A stretch of 22,402 bases of DNA. It comes from a virus. Below, one piece after another: positions 14,301 to 21,538 of this stretch. Below the pieces are notes generated by a model. That model saw only the letters and a program-made list of their open reading frames with translations, had not been told where the DNA came from and did not search any database. The stretch is from positions 1-22,402 of IMG/VR virus record IMGVR_UViG_3300030061_002792; one strand, written 5' to 3'. The position numbers and the translations under genes are program-made. Numbering within the stretch: the stretch's first letter is position 1; each line of letters starts with the position of its first letter.

Positions 14301-17146
14301 TATATCATCTTTACACACTATCAGCTGATGTAGGTGTTGCCACAGAATTTACAAATCTAAAATATAGTCAGAATGTTGTTGATTTATATCCTCAATTAGA
14401 CAGAGATAATATTGATGATAATCCAGAATCTGCAGAATCTTATGCATTAAGATCTCCTCTAGGGGAAGTTGCGACAAGTAATCTCAAGAAGAGTATTACT
14501 AAATCATCAACTAATAACTTAATTAAAACATTTAATAATAAATTTACTGTAGCAAATGAAAGCACTTTAAGTGCAGTCGCAGGTATAGCAACTCTTACAT
14601 TTACAAGAGAGCATGGATTATCTGGTATTGCAACTTATACTGGTTCTATTACAGGTGGATCTGGACATACAAATGGAACATTCTATAATGTAAAACTCTT
14701 TAATGAAGTTGGATTATCTAGTTGGAATGGTGCGACTGCTACTGTTGGTGTATCTGGTGGAGCAGTTGTTAGTGTAGACATTCAATCTGCTGGTTCTGGA
14801 TATCAAAGTGGTGCTACATTATACTTAGATACAGCAGTTATTGGTGGAAGTGCCAATGCTACAATAACAATTGATAATACTGGTTTAACTGGTTCAATTA
14901 TATCTACTGGTGCTGGAGTTTTAGATAATGGTGGATCTATTCAAGTCACTGGTATTGGAACAACTACTACAGGATATTATAGGTTACTTTCTATTCCTGC
15001 TAAGAATCAAATTGCCATAGCAAAAACAGCAGGAGATCCAATTAGTGTATCTGGACAATATGTTCTTCCTACTGGTGGTGTTGGTATTGTTACATCTAAC
15101 AGTTATGATTCAGCAACAGGTATTACCAATGTTGTATGTTCCTATGCTCATGGATTAGTATCTGGAAATAGACTTAGATTCACTGATAGTAATAATAATC
15201 AAATTGGAGATTATCTAGTAAAATCAAGGGTAGGTGTTAATACATTTACTGTTGTTACTAATGCATCAATATCACCAAAGTATATTATTAAACATGGTTT
15301 ATCTGCTAATGATGGAATATCTGATAAGACTGAAGAGAATATTGCTGCACGTGGAGTTTCATTATATGATAATGAAATAATTACATTTGAAGGATTCCCA
15401 GATCCAACTGATAATACTAAGATTCAGATAAGTTCTCCTACTAAGAGTATAGGATTAACTAAGAGATTACCTGTAGGTTCTTACTTACAAATTGATAATG
15501 AGATAATGAGAATTGCGAGTGATACTTTAACTGGAGTTGGTAATAGTCAGATTACAGTATTACGTGGTGTATTAGGAACAGGAGTTCAAACTCACGATGC
15601 TGGTTCATTTGCTCAAAAAGTAAAACCACTTTCTATTGAGTTCCGTAGACCTTCTATTCTACGTGCTTCTGGACATACATTTGAATATCTTGGATATGGT
15701 CCAGGTAACTATTCAACTGGTCTTCCACAAGTTCAGGTTAAATCTCTGACAGAAAGAGAAGAGTTCTTATCACAATCACAAGAAAGAGGTGCTGGTGCTG
15801 TTGTCTACACTGGTATGAATAACAGAGGTGACTTCTTCATTGGTAATAAGAGAGTTACTTCTTCTACTGGTGAAGAAACAACATTCGATGCACCAACACC
15901 AACAGTTACTGGTCAAGATCCAGCAAGATTGAGTGTTGTATTTGATGAAGTTACTATTAAAGAACGTCTTACTGTTGAAGGTGGTGATTCTAAACAATTA
16001 CTTACACAGTTTGATGGTCCAGTTACATTTAACAATGAAATTGTTACTAAACAAAAAACTACTTTCAAGAAATCAGTAAAGATCAATGATACTACAGATT
16101 CTACTACAGCAACTACTGGAGCACTTGTTGTTAAAGGTGGTGTAGGAATTGGTGCTAATCTGACTGTAGATGGCACTACATTACTAAAAGGAAATGTTGA
16201 TTTAGGTGATGCTGCTACTGATACAGTATCATTTGTTGCTGACGTTGATACTACTATACTTCCATCCACTGATGGAACTTTAGATCTTGGAGCTTCTGGT
16301 AGTAAATGGGGTAACATCTATGGAGTTTTAGCATCTCTTACAGATATTACAGTCTCAGGTGGTGCTAATATAACTGGTGTTGTGACTGCAACATCTTTCG
16401 CTGGTGATGGTTCAGCATTAACAAATATCACCCAGACAACAATAAACAATAATGCAGACAATAGAATCATCACTGGTTCTGGAACAGCAAATACATTAAA
16501 TGGCGAATCTACATTAACCTATGATGGAACTAATCTAGATTTGGGTGATGATAAACTCATAAGATTGGGTGATTCTCAGGATCTTATTATCAAACATGAT
16601 GGTGATAATTCTATTATAAGAGAAACTGGAACTGGAGGACTGTATTTACAAAGTGAAGGTAATGTCTTTATTACTAAAGAATCAGGTAATGCCAATGATT
16701 TAGTTGCTGATTTTAATGCTACAGGAGGTGTATCACTTTACTTTAATACTGCATCAGCAGCAAGTGCTTCGAAGAAATTTGAAACCACTGCGGCTGGTAT
16801 AACAGTTCAGGGTGAAGGTAGATTTGTAGGTGGTGATTTGATTGCCTTTGCATCTTCTGACAAGAGATTGAAAGATAATATTAAACCTATTGAAGATCCT
16901 CTTGCTAAGATTCTTTCGATTAGTGGTAATACATTTGATTGGAATTCAGCATCTGGTAAAGAAGGAAGTGATACTGGTGTTATTGCACAAGAGGTAGATG
17001 CACTTAATCTTCCTGGTATTACAACTATCAGAGATGATGGAACGTATGCTGTTAGGTATGAAAGATTGGTTCCTGTATTGATTGAGGCAATTAAAGAATT
17101 GTCTGCGAAGGTTGATAACCTTGAACAAAAATTATCAGATAAATAA
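11387..17146 (+). CDS. Giant tail fibre with C-terminal S74 autoprocessing chaperone
   Basis: This 1919-residue protein is probably a long tail fibre. The N-terminus has ILYVSPSDLDSTDS and LTQPFKTLQRALIESARFSY (residues about 18-57), a start seen in marine T4-like fibre proteins and suggestive of a pectate-lyase-like beta-helix. The middle holds several HxL repeat modules with a following G and I-V strand (residues about 307, 652, 871, 1252), the FCCH-like type found in phage tail proteins. Residues from about 1530 contain trimeric fibre repeats and a GDGSALTNI element. The end is a peptidase S74 intramolecular chaperone: SDKRLKDNI with S1824 and K1829 as the Ser-Lys pair, GVIAQEVDAL, YERLVPVLIEAIKEL and a terminal coiled coil. 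Self-cleavage before S1824 would release about 96 residues after trimerisation. A late box lies upstream. Confidence 0.85.
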   Translation: MPLNKLDNFIKNTEGRILYVSPSDLDSTDSVSNQGNSLTQPFKTLQRALIESARFSYLKGNSNDIVEKTTILLMPGEHIVDNRPGFAVKNDGGIAKAISPGGGESAASDTLTLQLNSNFDLEQEDNILYKFNSVNGGVVVPRGTSIVGLDLRKTKIKPKYVPNPTDPSVANSAIFRITGACYFWQFSIFDGDDSGLVYTDPTDFSAGNRVIPLFSHHKLTVFEYADGVNNVNDYDLTDLDMYYAKLSNAYNVASGRNIDDKYPADPEGFEKQRPEWEIVGAFASDPILLESIESGSGGTPSTIVTVTTKENHNLTAGTPIKIENVSPQEYNLSTKVQSVSIDNPKVFTYLLPSFSKNLVTPASVNTFEGKAQVTIETDTVSGASPYIFNCSLRSVYGMNGMWADGSKASGFKSMVVAQFTGISLQKDDRSFVKYNSSNRNYVGLDETKVTGSTLSNNSASRNSATVYHLDSGAVYRQGWETTHIKITDDAILQIVSVFAIGYNKHFAAESGGDASITNSNSNFGQLSLISDGFKKESFSKDNKAFITNIVAPKAITSDEENIDWLSVDVGVTTSVSNNKRLYLYGYSDVDIVPPILTQGYRVGAKVHDKVYVDFSAVTGYATSEAKILMTDNSSSSFKEYPVLSGPTSNRFSLNSHNLSTGEKIIVISDDGDYPENIKGETVYYVIDEGDDNHIRLASSKTDADNYTNLGSGDITAYGGTKLKIISRISDKIAGDIGHPVQFDDTSTVKQWYITTNTGNDVYNALTQIGVKTDSGLDAFTEPSFIKRKADSRSLDDKIFKLRVVIPQQLTNSKNPESGFIIQESSTTGVRTDGDFSTSTISATDYEYNRNPRFISTCSFTSGSPTSTISVTSELPHNLNVGDQIIVKNVTDSTNPVGTASSGYNGTYTVDTVTNDMQFTYETTKTLGSSLTNNTSSRTTDLPRFERNDLQSNLYVYRNETIQNYVSGQQDGIYHLYTLSADVGVATEFTNLKYSQNVVDLYPQLDRDNIDDNPESAESYALRSPLGEVATSNLKKSITKSSTNNLIKTFNNKFTVANESTLSAVAGIATLTFTREHGLSGIATYTGSITGGSGHTNGTFYNVKLFNEVGLSSWNGATATVGVSGGAVVSVDIQSAGSGYQSGATLYLDTAVIGGSANATITIDNTGLTGSIISTGAGVLDNGGSIQVTGIGTTTTGYYRLLSIPAKNQIAIAKTAGDPISVSGQYVLPTGGVGIVTSNSYDSATGITNVVCSYAHGLVSGNRLRFTDSNNNQIGDYLVKSRVGVNTFTVVTNASISPKYIIKHGLSANDGISDKTEENIAARGVSLYDNEIITFEGFPDPTDNTKIQISSPTKSIGLTKRLPVGSYLQIDNEIMRIASDTLTGVGNSQITVLRGVLGTGVQTHDAGSFAQKVKPLSIEFRRPSILRASGHTFEYLGYGPGNYSTGLPQVQVKSLTEREEFLSQSQERGAGAVVYTGMNNRGDFFIGNKRVTSSTGEETTFDAPTPTVTGQDPARLSVVFDEVTIKERLTVEGGDSKQLLTQFDGPVTFNNEIVTKQKTTFKKSVKINDTTDSTTATTGALVVKGGVGIGANLTVDGTTLLKGNVDLGDAATDTVSFVADVDTTILPSTDGTLDLGASGSKWGNIYGVLASLTDITVSGGANITGVVTATSFAGDGSALTNITQTTINNNADNRIITGSGTANTLNGESTLTYDGTNLDLGDDKLIRLGDSQDLIIKHDGDNSIIRETGTGGLYLQSEGNVFITKESGNANDLVADFNATGGVSLYFNTASAASASKKFETTAAGITVQGEGRFVGGDLIAFASSDKRLKDNIKPIEDPLAKILSISGNTFDWNSASGKEGSDTGVIAQEVDALNLPGITTIRDDGTYAVRYERLVPVLIEAIKELSAKVDNLEQKLSDK
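17138..17145 (+). promoter_or_regulatory. Possible late box GATAAATA
   Basis: GATAAATA overlaps the end of the giant fibre gene, 16 nt before the next ATG. It differs from the T4 consensus only at the first base, but coding overlap and short spacing make this weak. It may allow separate late expression of the second fibre gene. Confidence 0.25.
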
Positions 17147-17161
17147 CTAAAAAGTCATAAG

Positions 17162-19045
17162 ATGGCAAATTATAGAAAGTCATTTAATTTTCGTAATGGC
17201 GTACAAGTTGATAATGATAACTTCATAGTAGATACAAATGGTCTAGTTGGAATAGGAACTTCTATTCCTACTGAGTTGTTAGATGTTAGAGGAACTGCTA
17301 AAGTTAGTGGTGTTGTAACAACTACTGATTTATGGGTAACTGAAGATGTTTATGTTGGTGGTATTACAACTACATCATCTCTCAAAGTTGGGACTGCTGT
17401 AACTATTACTGGTGGAATTGTGACTGCCACTAGATTTAGTGGAGATGGTAGTCAATTAACAGGATTATCTCAGGCAGCATGGACTATAAATTCTTCAGGA
17501 CTTTCGACATCTGCAGATGTTGGTATAGGAACTACAAATCCTTTATTCAAATTGCAAATTGGGGAATCTCCTTTAACTGGTAATGGAGTTGGTATTGATT
17601 CTATAGGAAACATATATGTATCCGCAGGTGCTACCTTTGGGACTATAGTTGTTGATGGAAATGCTGGTATCGGTAGTCTTAATGTAACTGGTGTCTCAAC
17701 ATTTGCTGGTACCGTAGATGTTAATGGATATCTAGATATAGGTGGAAATGCTAAGATTGCTGGTGTAACAACATTTTATAGTACTTTAGATTCTGCTGGC
17801 AGCACTCAGGGTTCTGTGGTTATGCATGGTGGTCTTGGTGTTTCTAAACAAGTAAATTTTGGTGATGGATTAAATGTTATAGGTCATACGGAAGTAGATA
17901 ATTTAAATGTATCAGGTGTCTCAACCTTTGCTGGAACAACTAATTTAGATGTTCTTAATGTTGCTGAAACTGCTACGTTCTCTTCTGCTGTAGATATTAA
18001 TGCTGGACTAGATGTAGACGGACAAGCAGATTTAGATGAGGTAATTGTTGCTGGTGTTGCTACATTCTCTTCAGCAATAGATGCTAATGGAGCACTTGAT
18101 GTGCAAGGAATTACTACATTCAATAGTAATGTTTATGTAAGTGGTGTTTCTACATTCACAGGTGCTATAGATGCTAATGGGAGTTTGGATATTCTTAGGG
18201 GTTTAGATGTTAGTGGTCAAACAAATTTAAGTGGTGTTAATATAAGTGGTATTGGTACCTTTAATAATGGAAGTGTTAAGATTGCAGTAACCAGTGGAGG
18301 AACTTCTGGACTATCTACTTTCTATGGACTTGTTAAGTATGGTAATGAGAATGGAGCATTTCCATATAGTACGAGAAGATCCGTAGATTTAATAAATTAT
18401 GATACTGGAAATGTTAATTTCTATTTGGATGCTGATAATATTGGTATTAATACTGGAGATTTCCATTGGCATAAGGGATCAAATAATTCTAGATTAATGA
18501 CTCTTACTAATAATGGTAAGTTGGGTATAGGTATTACACTTCCAGAATATGCATTGCATGTTTCTGGTATTGCTACATTTACAGGTGCAGTTTATACTTT
18601 AGGTAATCTGACAGTTGGAAACAATTTAACGATTAATAATAATCTTACTGTAAGTAATGTAAGTTCAAATGTAACTGGTAATGTAACTGGTAATATTAAG
18701 TCAGTTGGTGTTTCTACTTTATATGATCTTGAAGTATCAAGATTTGTTGGAATTGCAACAATAGCAGATACAAATACCTTATTTAAGGTAAACCCTTCTA
18801 CTGAAGCAAGAGTAAGTGTTAATTATCAAGGTAAGATAGCTATAGGCACAGAAACTGCGAGAGGTGCGGTTGATTTTGGTGAAGGTGGATCTGATGAAAC
18901 TAAAAGATTTATGATACCACCACTTCTTGATGCATCTGTAGGAATAGCAAGTTTAACCAGTATAGTTACAGGTGCATTAATTTATAATACAACAACGAAT
19001 AAACTTCAGGTTTATACTGGTAGTGGTTGGGAAAATTGTAATTAA
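17162..19045 (+). CDS. Repeat-rich tail fibre protein
   Basis: This 627-residue protein is almost entirely short beta repeats. Residues 1-40 (YRKSFNFRNGVQVDNDNFIV, then TNGLVGIGTSIPTELLDVRG) form a typical start of shaft repeats. About eight imperfect copies of a roughly 20-30 residue unit follow, carrying VSGVSTFAG, VAGVATFSS or VSGVSTFTG and a DVNG/DANG turn (residues about 175-365). A GxVTATRFSGDGSQLTGLS segment (residues about 84-103) matches a segment in the giant fibre. The C-terminus ends VTGALIYNTTTNKLQVYTGS, then GWENCN, a common fibre tip. No S74 chaperone is present, so trimerisation must use another route or a partner. The gene lies 15 nt after the giant fibre gene and 2 nt before the adhesin gene, consistent with one fibre operon. 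Confidence 0.75.
   Translation: MANYRKSFNFRNGVQVDNDNFIVDTNGLVGIGTSIPTELLDVRGTAKVSGVVTTTDLWVTEDVYVGGITTTSSLKVGTAVTITGGIVTATRFSGDGSQLTGLSQAAWTINSSGLSTSADVGIGTTNPLFKLQIGESPLTGNGVGIDSIGNIYVSAGATFGTIVVDGNAGIGSLNVTGVSTFAGTVDVNGYLDIGGNAKIAGVTTFYSTLDSAGSTQGSVVMHGGLGVSKQVNFGDGLNVIGHTEVDNLNVSGVSTFAGTTNLDVLNVAETATFSSAVDINAGLDVDGQADLDEVIVAGVATFSSAIDANGALDVQGITTFNSNVYVSGVSTFTGAIDANGSLDILRGLDVSGQTNLSGVNISGIGTFNNGSVKIAVTSGGTSGLSTFYGLVKYGNENGAFPYSTRRSVDLINYDTGNVNFYLDADNIGINTGDFHWHKGSNNSRLMTLTNNGKLGIGITLPEYALHVSGIATFTGAVYTLGNLTVGNNLTINNNLTVSNVSSNVTGNVTGNIKSVGVSTLYDLEVSRFVGIATIADTNTLFKVNPSTEARVSVNYQGKIAIGTETARGAVDFGEGGSDETKRFMIPPLLDASVGIASLTSIVTGALIYNTTTNKLQVYTGSGWENCN
17680..18250 (+). repeat. Degenerate in-frame fibre shaft repeats
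   Basis: At least six imperfect copies of a GGTGT(T/C)(T/G)C(A/T)AC(A/C)TT(T/C) core recur within this stretch, for example near 17691, 17914, 18053 and 18143. They are separated by coding for DVNG/DANG turns. At protein level they are the V(S/A)GV(S/A)TF units of the fibre. The multiples of three preserve the frame, so copy number could change by recombination. Confidence 0.6.
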
Positions 19046-19047
19046 AT

Positions 19048-20130
19048 ATGGCATTACAAGGATCAGGAGCAATAAAATTTAGTGAAATTGAATCTGAATT
19101 TGGTTCAAATGGTGAAAGATCATTAGGTAGTTATCGAGTTTCACAAGATATTGGTGGATTATCCAGTTTACCTTTAGACCAAGATGCAGGATCAAGTAGT
19201 AATACAGATATTCCTAGTTCTGGTGCAATAAAATTTAGTAATTTTTATAATGCTAAACTTAATGTAGTTGTTGATTGTCATAGTGGAAGCACCGAAAATC
19301 GTATTATTGCTAAAAATGATAAGTGGAATAATAATAATGTTACTGTAGTTGGTGGGTTTAGAAGTAAAAAAGAAGCAGGTAGTAGAGTAATAATTCATGT
19401 AAATAAAACATTTGGATCTACGTCTAACACTAATCAACAAATATGTGCATTAAGGACTGGATCTTGGGATTCTAGTGTTGCATTACAAGTAGATATTGGT
19501 AGTTCTGGGGCAATTTTAGGTGCTGGTGGAGATGGTGGAGATGGTGCAGACGGATATTCTGATTATGGACCTGTCACTGGTAGTGTTGGTGCTGGTTCTA
19601 ATGGAAACAGTGCTTTAGGTATTCAACACAATCCAACAACTGTAAATGTCGTATCAGGTGGTCAAATTAGAACTGGATATGGTGGCGGTGGCGGTGGACA
19701 AGGTGGTAGACAAGTTGATTCTGGTGCTGATAGAACTGCCTGTGGAGGCGGTGGTGGAGGTGGAGGTGGCACTCCCCCAGGTGCAGCAGGTGAAGGTGGA
19801 CAAAGATTGAGTGGTGGTGGTGATGAAGTTGCCAGTGGTTCAGATGGTGGTGCTGGTTCTAACTTAACCGATCCTGGTCCTGCTGGTGGTGCTGGTGGTG
19901 CTGGTGGAAATAATGCTAACGAAGCGATAGGAGCAACTGGTGGAGTCGGTGGAGATAGTGAACAATCACCAGGAGCAGGTGGTTCAGTTTATAATGGAAA
20001 AAATACTTATGGAGGTAATGGTGCTGCTGGTGCTAGTGGTGCTGCTATTCGTAGAACCAGTGGATATACAGTTACAGTGAACAATTCTGGAACCGTTGAA
20101 GGTTCTACAACTGATACAGGTGTTGCTTAG
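19048..20130 (+). CDS. Glycine-rich distal adhesin, gp38-like in architecture
   Basis: This 360-residue protein begins MALQGSGAIKFSEIESEFG and repeats the motif as SSGAIKFSNFYNAK (residues about 57-68), a frequent opening in marine phage fibre-tip proteins. Residues about 70-150 are a beta-rich domain. Residues about 153-340 are extremely Gly-rich, with runs GYGGGGGGQGG, CGGGGGGGGGTPPGAAG and GPAGGAGGAGG. Long glycine runs joined by variable loops are the hallmark of polyglycine-II sandwich adhesins such as Salmonella phage S16 gp38, which determine receptor specificity. Sequence similarity to gp38 itself is not claimed. It follows two fibre genes, where T4-like phages put the adhesin. The C-terminus is GTVEGSTTDTGVA. 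A lone pair of cysteines is present (C127 and one near 232). Confidence 0.65.
   Translation: MALQGSGAIKFSEIESEFGSNGERSLGSYRVSQDIGGLSSLPLDQDAGSSSNTDIPSSGAIKFSNFYNAKLNVVVDCHSGSTENRIIAKNDKWNNNNVTVVGGFRSKKEAGSRVIIHVNKTFGSTSNTNQQICALRTGSWDSSVALQVDIGSSGAILGAGGDGGDGADGYSDYGPVTGSVGAGSNGNSALGIQHNPTTVNVVSGGQIRTGYGGGGGGQGGRQVDSGADRTACGGGGGGGGGTPPGAAGEGGQRLSGGGDEVASGSDGGAGSNLTDPGPAGGAGGAGGNNANEAIGATGGVGGDSEQSPGAGGSVYNGKNTYGGNGAAGASGAAIRRTSGYTVTVNNSGTVEGSTTDTGVA
19680..19910 (+). repeat. GGT/GGA triplet-repeat tracts in adhesin
   Basis: Short runs of GGN triplets lie at about 19679-19698, 19743-19770 and 19884-19910, all in frame and coding for polyglycine. Such tracts can gain or lose whole codons by slippage. 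They overlap the adhesin gene and are not a separate element. Confidence 0.6.
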
Positions 20131-20151
20131 TTAGATAGAATATGTTATAGT
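20123..20151 (+). promoter_or_regulatory. Possible sigma70-type promoter
   Basis: TTGCTT (20123-20128) and TATAGT (20146-20151) are 17 nt apart, 27 nt before the ATG at 20178. The -10 matches five of six bases and the -35 only the leading TTG. The box begins inside the adhesin stop region. Moderate support only. Confidence 0.35.
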
Positions 20152-20169
20152 ACGAGAAAGGTACGAGAA
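20150..20169 (+). repeat. Tandem GTACGAGAA direct repeat
   Basis: GTACGAGAA occurs at 20150-20158 and again at 20161-20169, an 11-nt period, in the leader of the first oxygenase gene. The spacing is one helical turn, which could suit a DNA-binding protein or an RNA-level repressor. The second copy is 8 nt from the ATG and its GAG could assist ribosome binding. Confidence 0.4.
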
Positions 20170-20177
20170 TTTATATT

Positions 20178-20759
20178 ATGAATGATAATTTTATTATAAG
20201 ATATAAGGGTGCTTTCTCACGAGAAGATTGCGATACGATAATTAAACATATCGAGAATTACGAAGATAATAATTTATTATATTATCAAGAAGAAAATCGT
20301 CATCTACAAGATCATAAGACAATTAGTATTAATAATAGTTATGAAGTAGATTTACCTGCATCAGCAATAATCTCACGTCTTATACTTCCAAAATTTAAAC
20401 CTTGTGTTGATGACTATGTTAAAAGGTTTAGTTTATTAGAACAAAGTAAATTTACAATTTATGATTTAAAATTAAAAAAGATTCCTCAGGGTGGAGGATT
20501 TCATGCTTGGCATTATGAGAATGGTTCAATGATATCTTCATCGAGAATGTTTGTCATTCAAGTATATCTAAATGATGAATTTGATGGAGGAGAAACAGAA
20601 TTTTTATATCAAAATATAAGAGAAGAATCTGTTACTGGTGATGTAGTTATTTGGCCTGCTGGTTTTACTCATGTTCATCGAGGTAATCCACCAATAGGAG
20701 GGTCAAAATATATTGCTAATTCTTGGGCAATAGTACAAGATAATGGAGGCTATGAGTGA
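20178..20759 (+). CDS. 2-oxoglutarate/Fe(II)-dependent oxygenase
   Basis: This 193-residue protein fits the prolyl-4-hydroxylase-like 2OG-Fe(II) family common in cyanophages; such enzymes hydroxylate protein or small-molecule substrates using 2-oxoglutarate and O2. GGGFHAWHYENG carries the first metal ligands, read as H112-Y-E114, an HxE form instead of HxD. FDGGETEFLYQ follows, then ITHVHRG-type sequence FTHVHRGNPPIGGSKY with H167 as the distal ligand and K177 as the likely 2-oxoglutarate anchor. It ends with GSKYIANSW. The length is normal for a single double-stranded beta-helix domain. It has its own leader with a possible promoter, and its stop overlaps the start of a second oxygenase (TGATG), so the two are co-translated. 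The substrate is unknown. Confidence 0.8.
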   Translation: MNDNFIIRYKGAFSREDCDTIIKHIENYEDNNLLYYQEENRHLQDHKTISINNSYEVDLPASAIISRLILPKFKPCVDDYVKRFSLLEQSKFTIYDLKLKKIPQGGGFHAWHYENGSMISSSRMFVIQVYLNDEFDGGETEFLYQNIREESVTGDVVIWPAGFTHVHRGNPPIGGSKYIANSWAIVQDNGGYE

Positions 20760-21421
20760 TGGAAGAATTAGTTTGTAATAATTATGATACACCATTCCCC
20801 CATATGATTATTAAGAACTTTTTTAATGAGGAGGAACTAGAACTTATATGGGAAGAACTTAAGTTCTATACCCATCCTGGTAAATTGTTGAAAGCAGAAA
20901 ACTTTGGTGGTATCGTAGGTTATACTAATTCAAGTGCTATTATCTTAGATCAGATATATCGTAATTATTCAAAAGTAACTAATGAAACTATTAATGGAAA
21001 TCCAAACTTTCGTCCAATATCAAATATTCTGACTCTGAATAGAAAACTATTTGAGTCTGGTGTATTAGATGCTCTTGCTGATGTGCATGATTCTGTAAGT
21101 TTAGTGAATCAATCAAATTGGGATAGTGTAAAGGTAAGATATTATCATAATGGAGAATATTATGATGCACATACTGATAAAGCAATGCAATTCCTAGCAT
21201 TTTATTATATTAATAAAGAACCTAAGAAATATACAGGTGGAGAAGTATATTTTCCTAAGTATGACTATGAGTATGGATGTGATAGTAATTCAATTATAGT
21301 ATTTCCAGGTTGGGTAAAACATGGTGTTAAAAAGGTGAGTATTGATGATTCTGATTACTATGATGGTTATGGAAGATATGCCATTACAACTTTCTTTGGT
21401 AGTAAAGCAAGTGATATGTAA
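20759..21421 (+). CDS. Second 2-oxoglutarate/Fe(II)-dependent oxygenase
   Basis: This 220-residue protein has the canonical HxD...H triad: YYDAHTDKAM with H138 and D140, WVKHGV with H188, and YGRYAITTFFG with R206 as the probable 2-oxoglutarate-binding residue. A conserved GGEVYFP lies between them. The N-terminus (MIIKNFFNEEELELIWEELK) is the usual helical start of phage 2OG oxygenases. ATG 20759 overlaps the preceding TGA and has GGAGG at 20745-20749; GTG 20756 one codon earlier is equally possible. It is divergent from the adjacent oxygenase, so the pair is not a recent duplication. A terminator follows about 85 nt after the stop, closing the unit. The substrate is unknown; proximity to a Gly/Pro-containing adhesin is suggestive only. 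Confidence 0.8.
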   Translation: MEELVCNNYDTPFPHMIIKNFFNEEELELIWEELKFYTHPGKLLKAENFGGIVGYTNSSAIILDQIYRNYSKVTNETINGNPNFRPISNILTLNRKLFESGVLDALADVHDSVSLVNQSNWDSVKVRYYHNGEYYDAHTDKAMQFLAFYYINKEPKKYTGGEVYFPKYDYEYGCDSNSIIVFPGWVKHGVKKVSIDDSDYYDGYGRYAITTFFGSKASDM

Positions 21422-21484
21422 ATATGAAATCTTATAACTATGTTTGTAGAGGTTTAAGGCAGGGATTATAATTCTTTAAAGGAA

Positions 21485-21500
21485 CCAGTGACGGAACTGG
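21485..21500 (+). other. Hairpin CCAGT-N6-ACTGG
   Basis: A 5-bp perfect stem (21485-21489 with 21496-21500) and a 6-nt loop lie 5 nt upstream of the intrinsic terminator. It has no U-tract of its own. It may assist termination or protect the transcript 3' end. Confidence 0.55.
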
Positions 21501-21505
21501 CACAC

Positions 21506-21528
21506 GACCCCATACAGGGGTCTTTTTT
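21506..21528 (+). terminator. Rho-independent terminator
   Basis: The stem GACCCC / GGGGTC (21506-21511 with 21517-21522) has a 5-nt ATACA loop and is followed by TTTTTT (21523-21528). It ends the fibre/oxygenase unit before the helicase promoter. The 142-nt gap 21422-21563 contains otherwise only the upstream hairpin, a 15-codon open frame and the promoter. Confidence 0.9.
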
Positions 21529-21529
21529 A

Positions 21530-21538
21530 TGCTATAAT
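21530..21538 (+). promoter_or_regulatory. Extended -10 promoter TGCTATAAT
   Basis: TGC-TATAAT (TATAAT 21533-21538) directly follows the terminator U-tract, with a predicted start near 21545 and a leader of about 19 nt to the ATG at 21564. No good -35 hexamer exists, since that region is the terminator stem, but extended -10 promoters do not need one. It suggests early or middle transcription of the helicase. Confidence 0.7.

Noticed and set aside
17680-18250. Regular repeats as a CRISPR array
   Set aside because: Repeats are imperfect, in frame and encode beta-repeat fibre units; there are no unique spacers of constant length.
21424-21471. 15-codon ORF as a gene
   Set aside because: It is too short and lacks a ribosome site. 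It is kept only as a curiosity in the findings.
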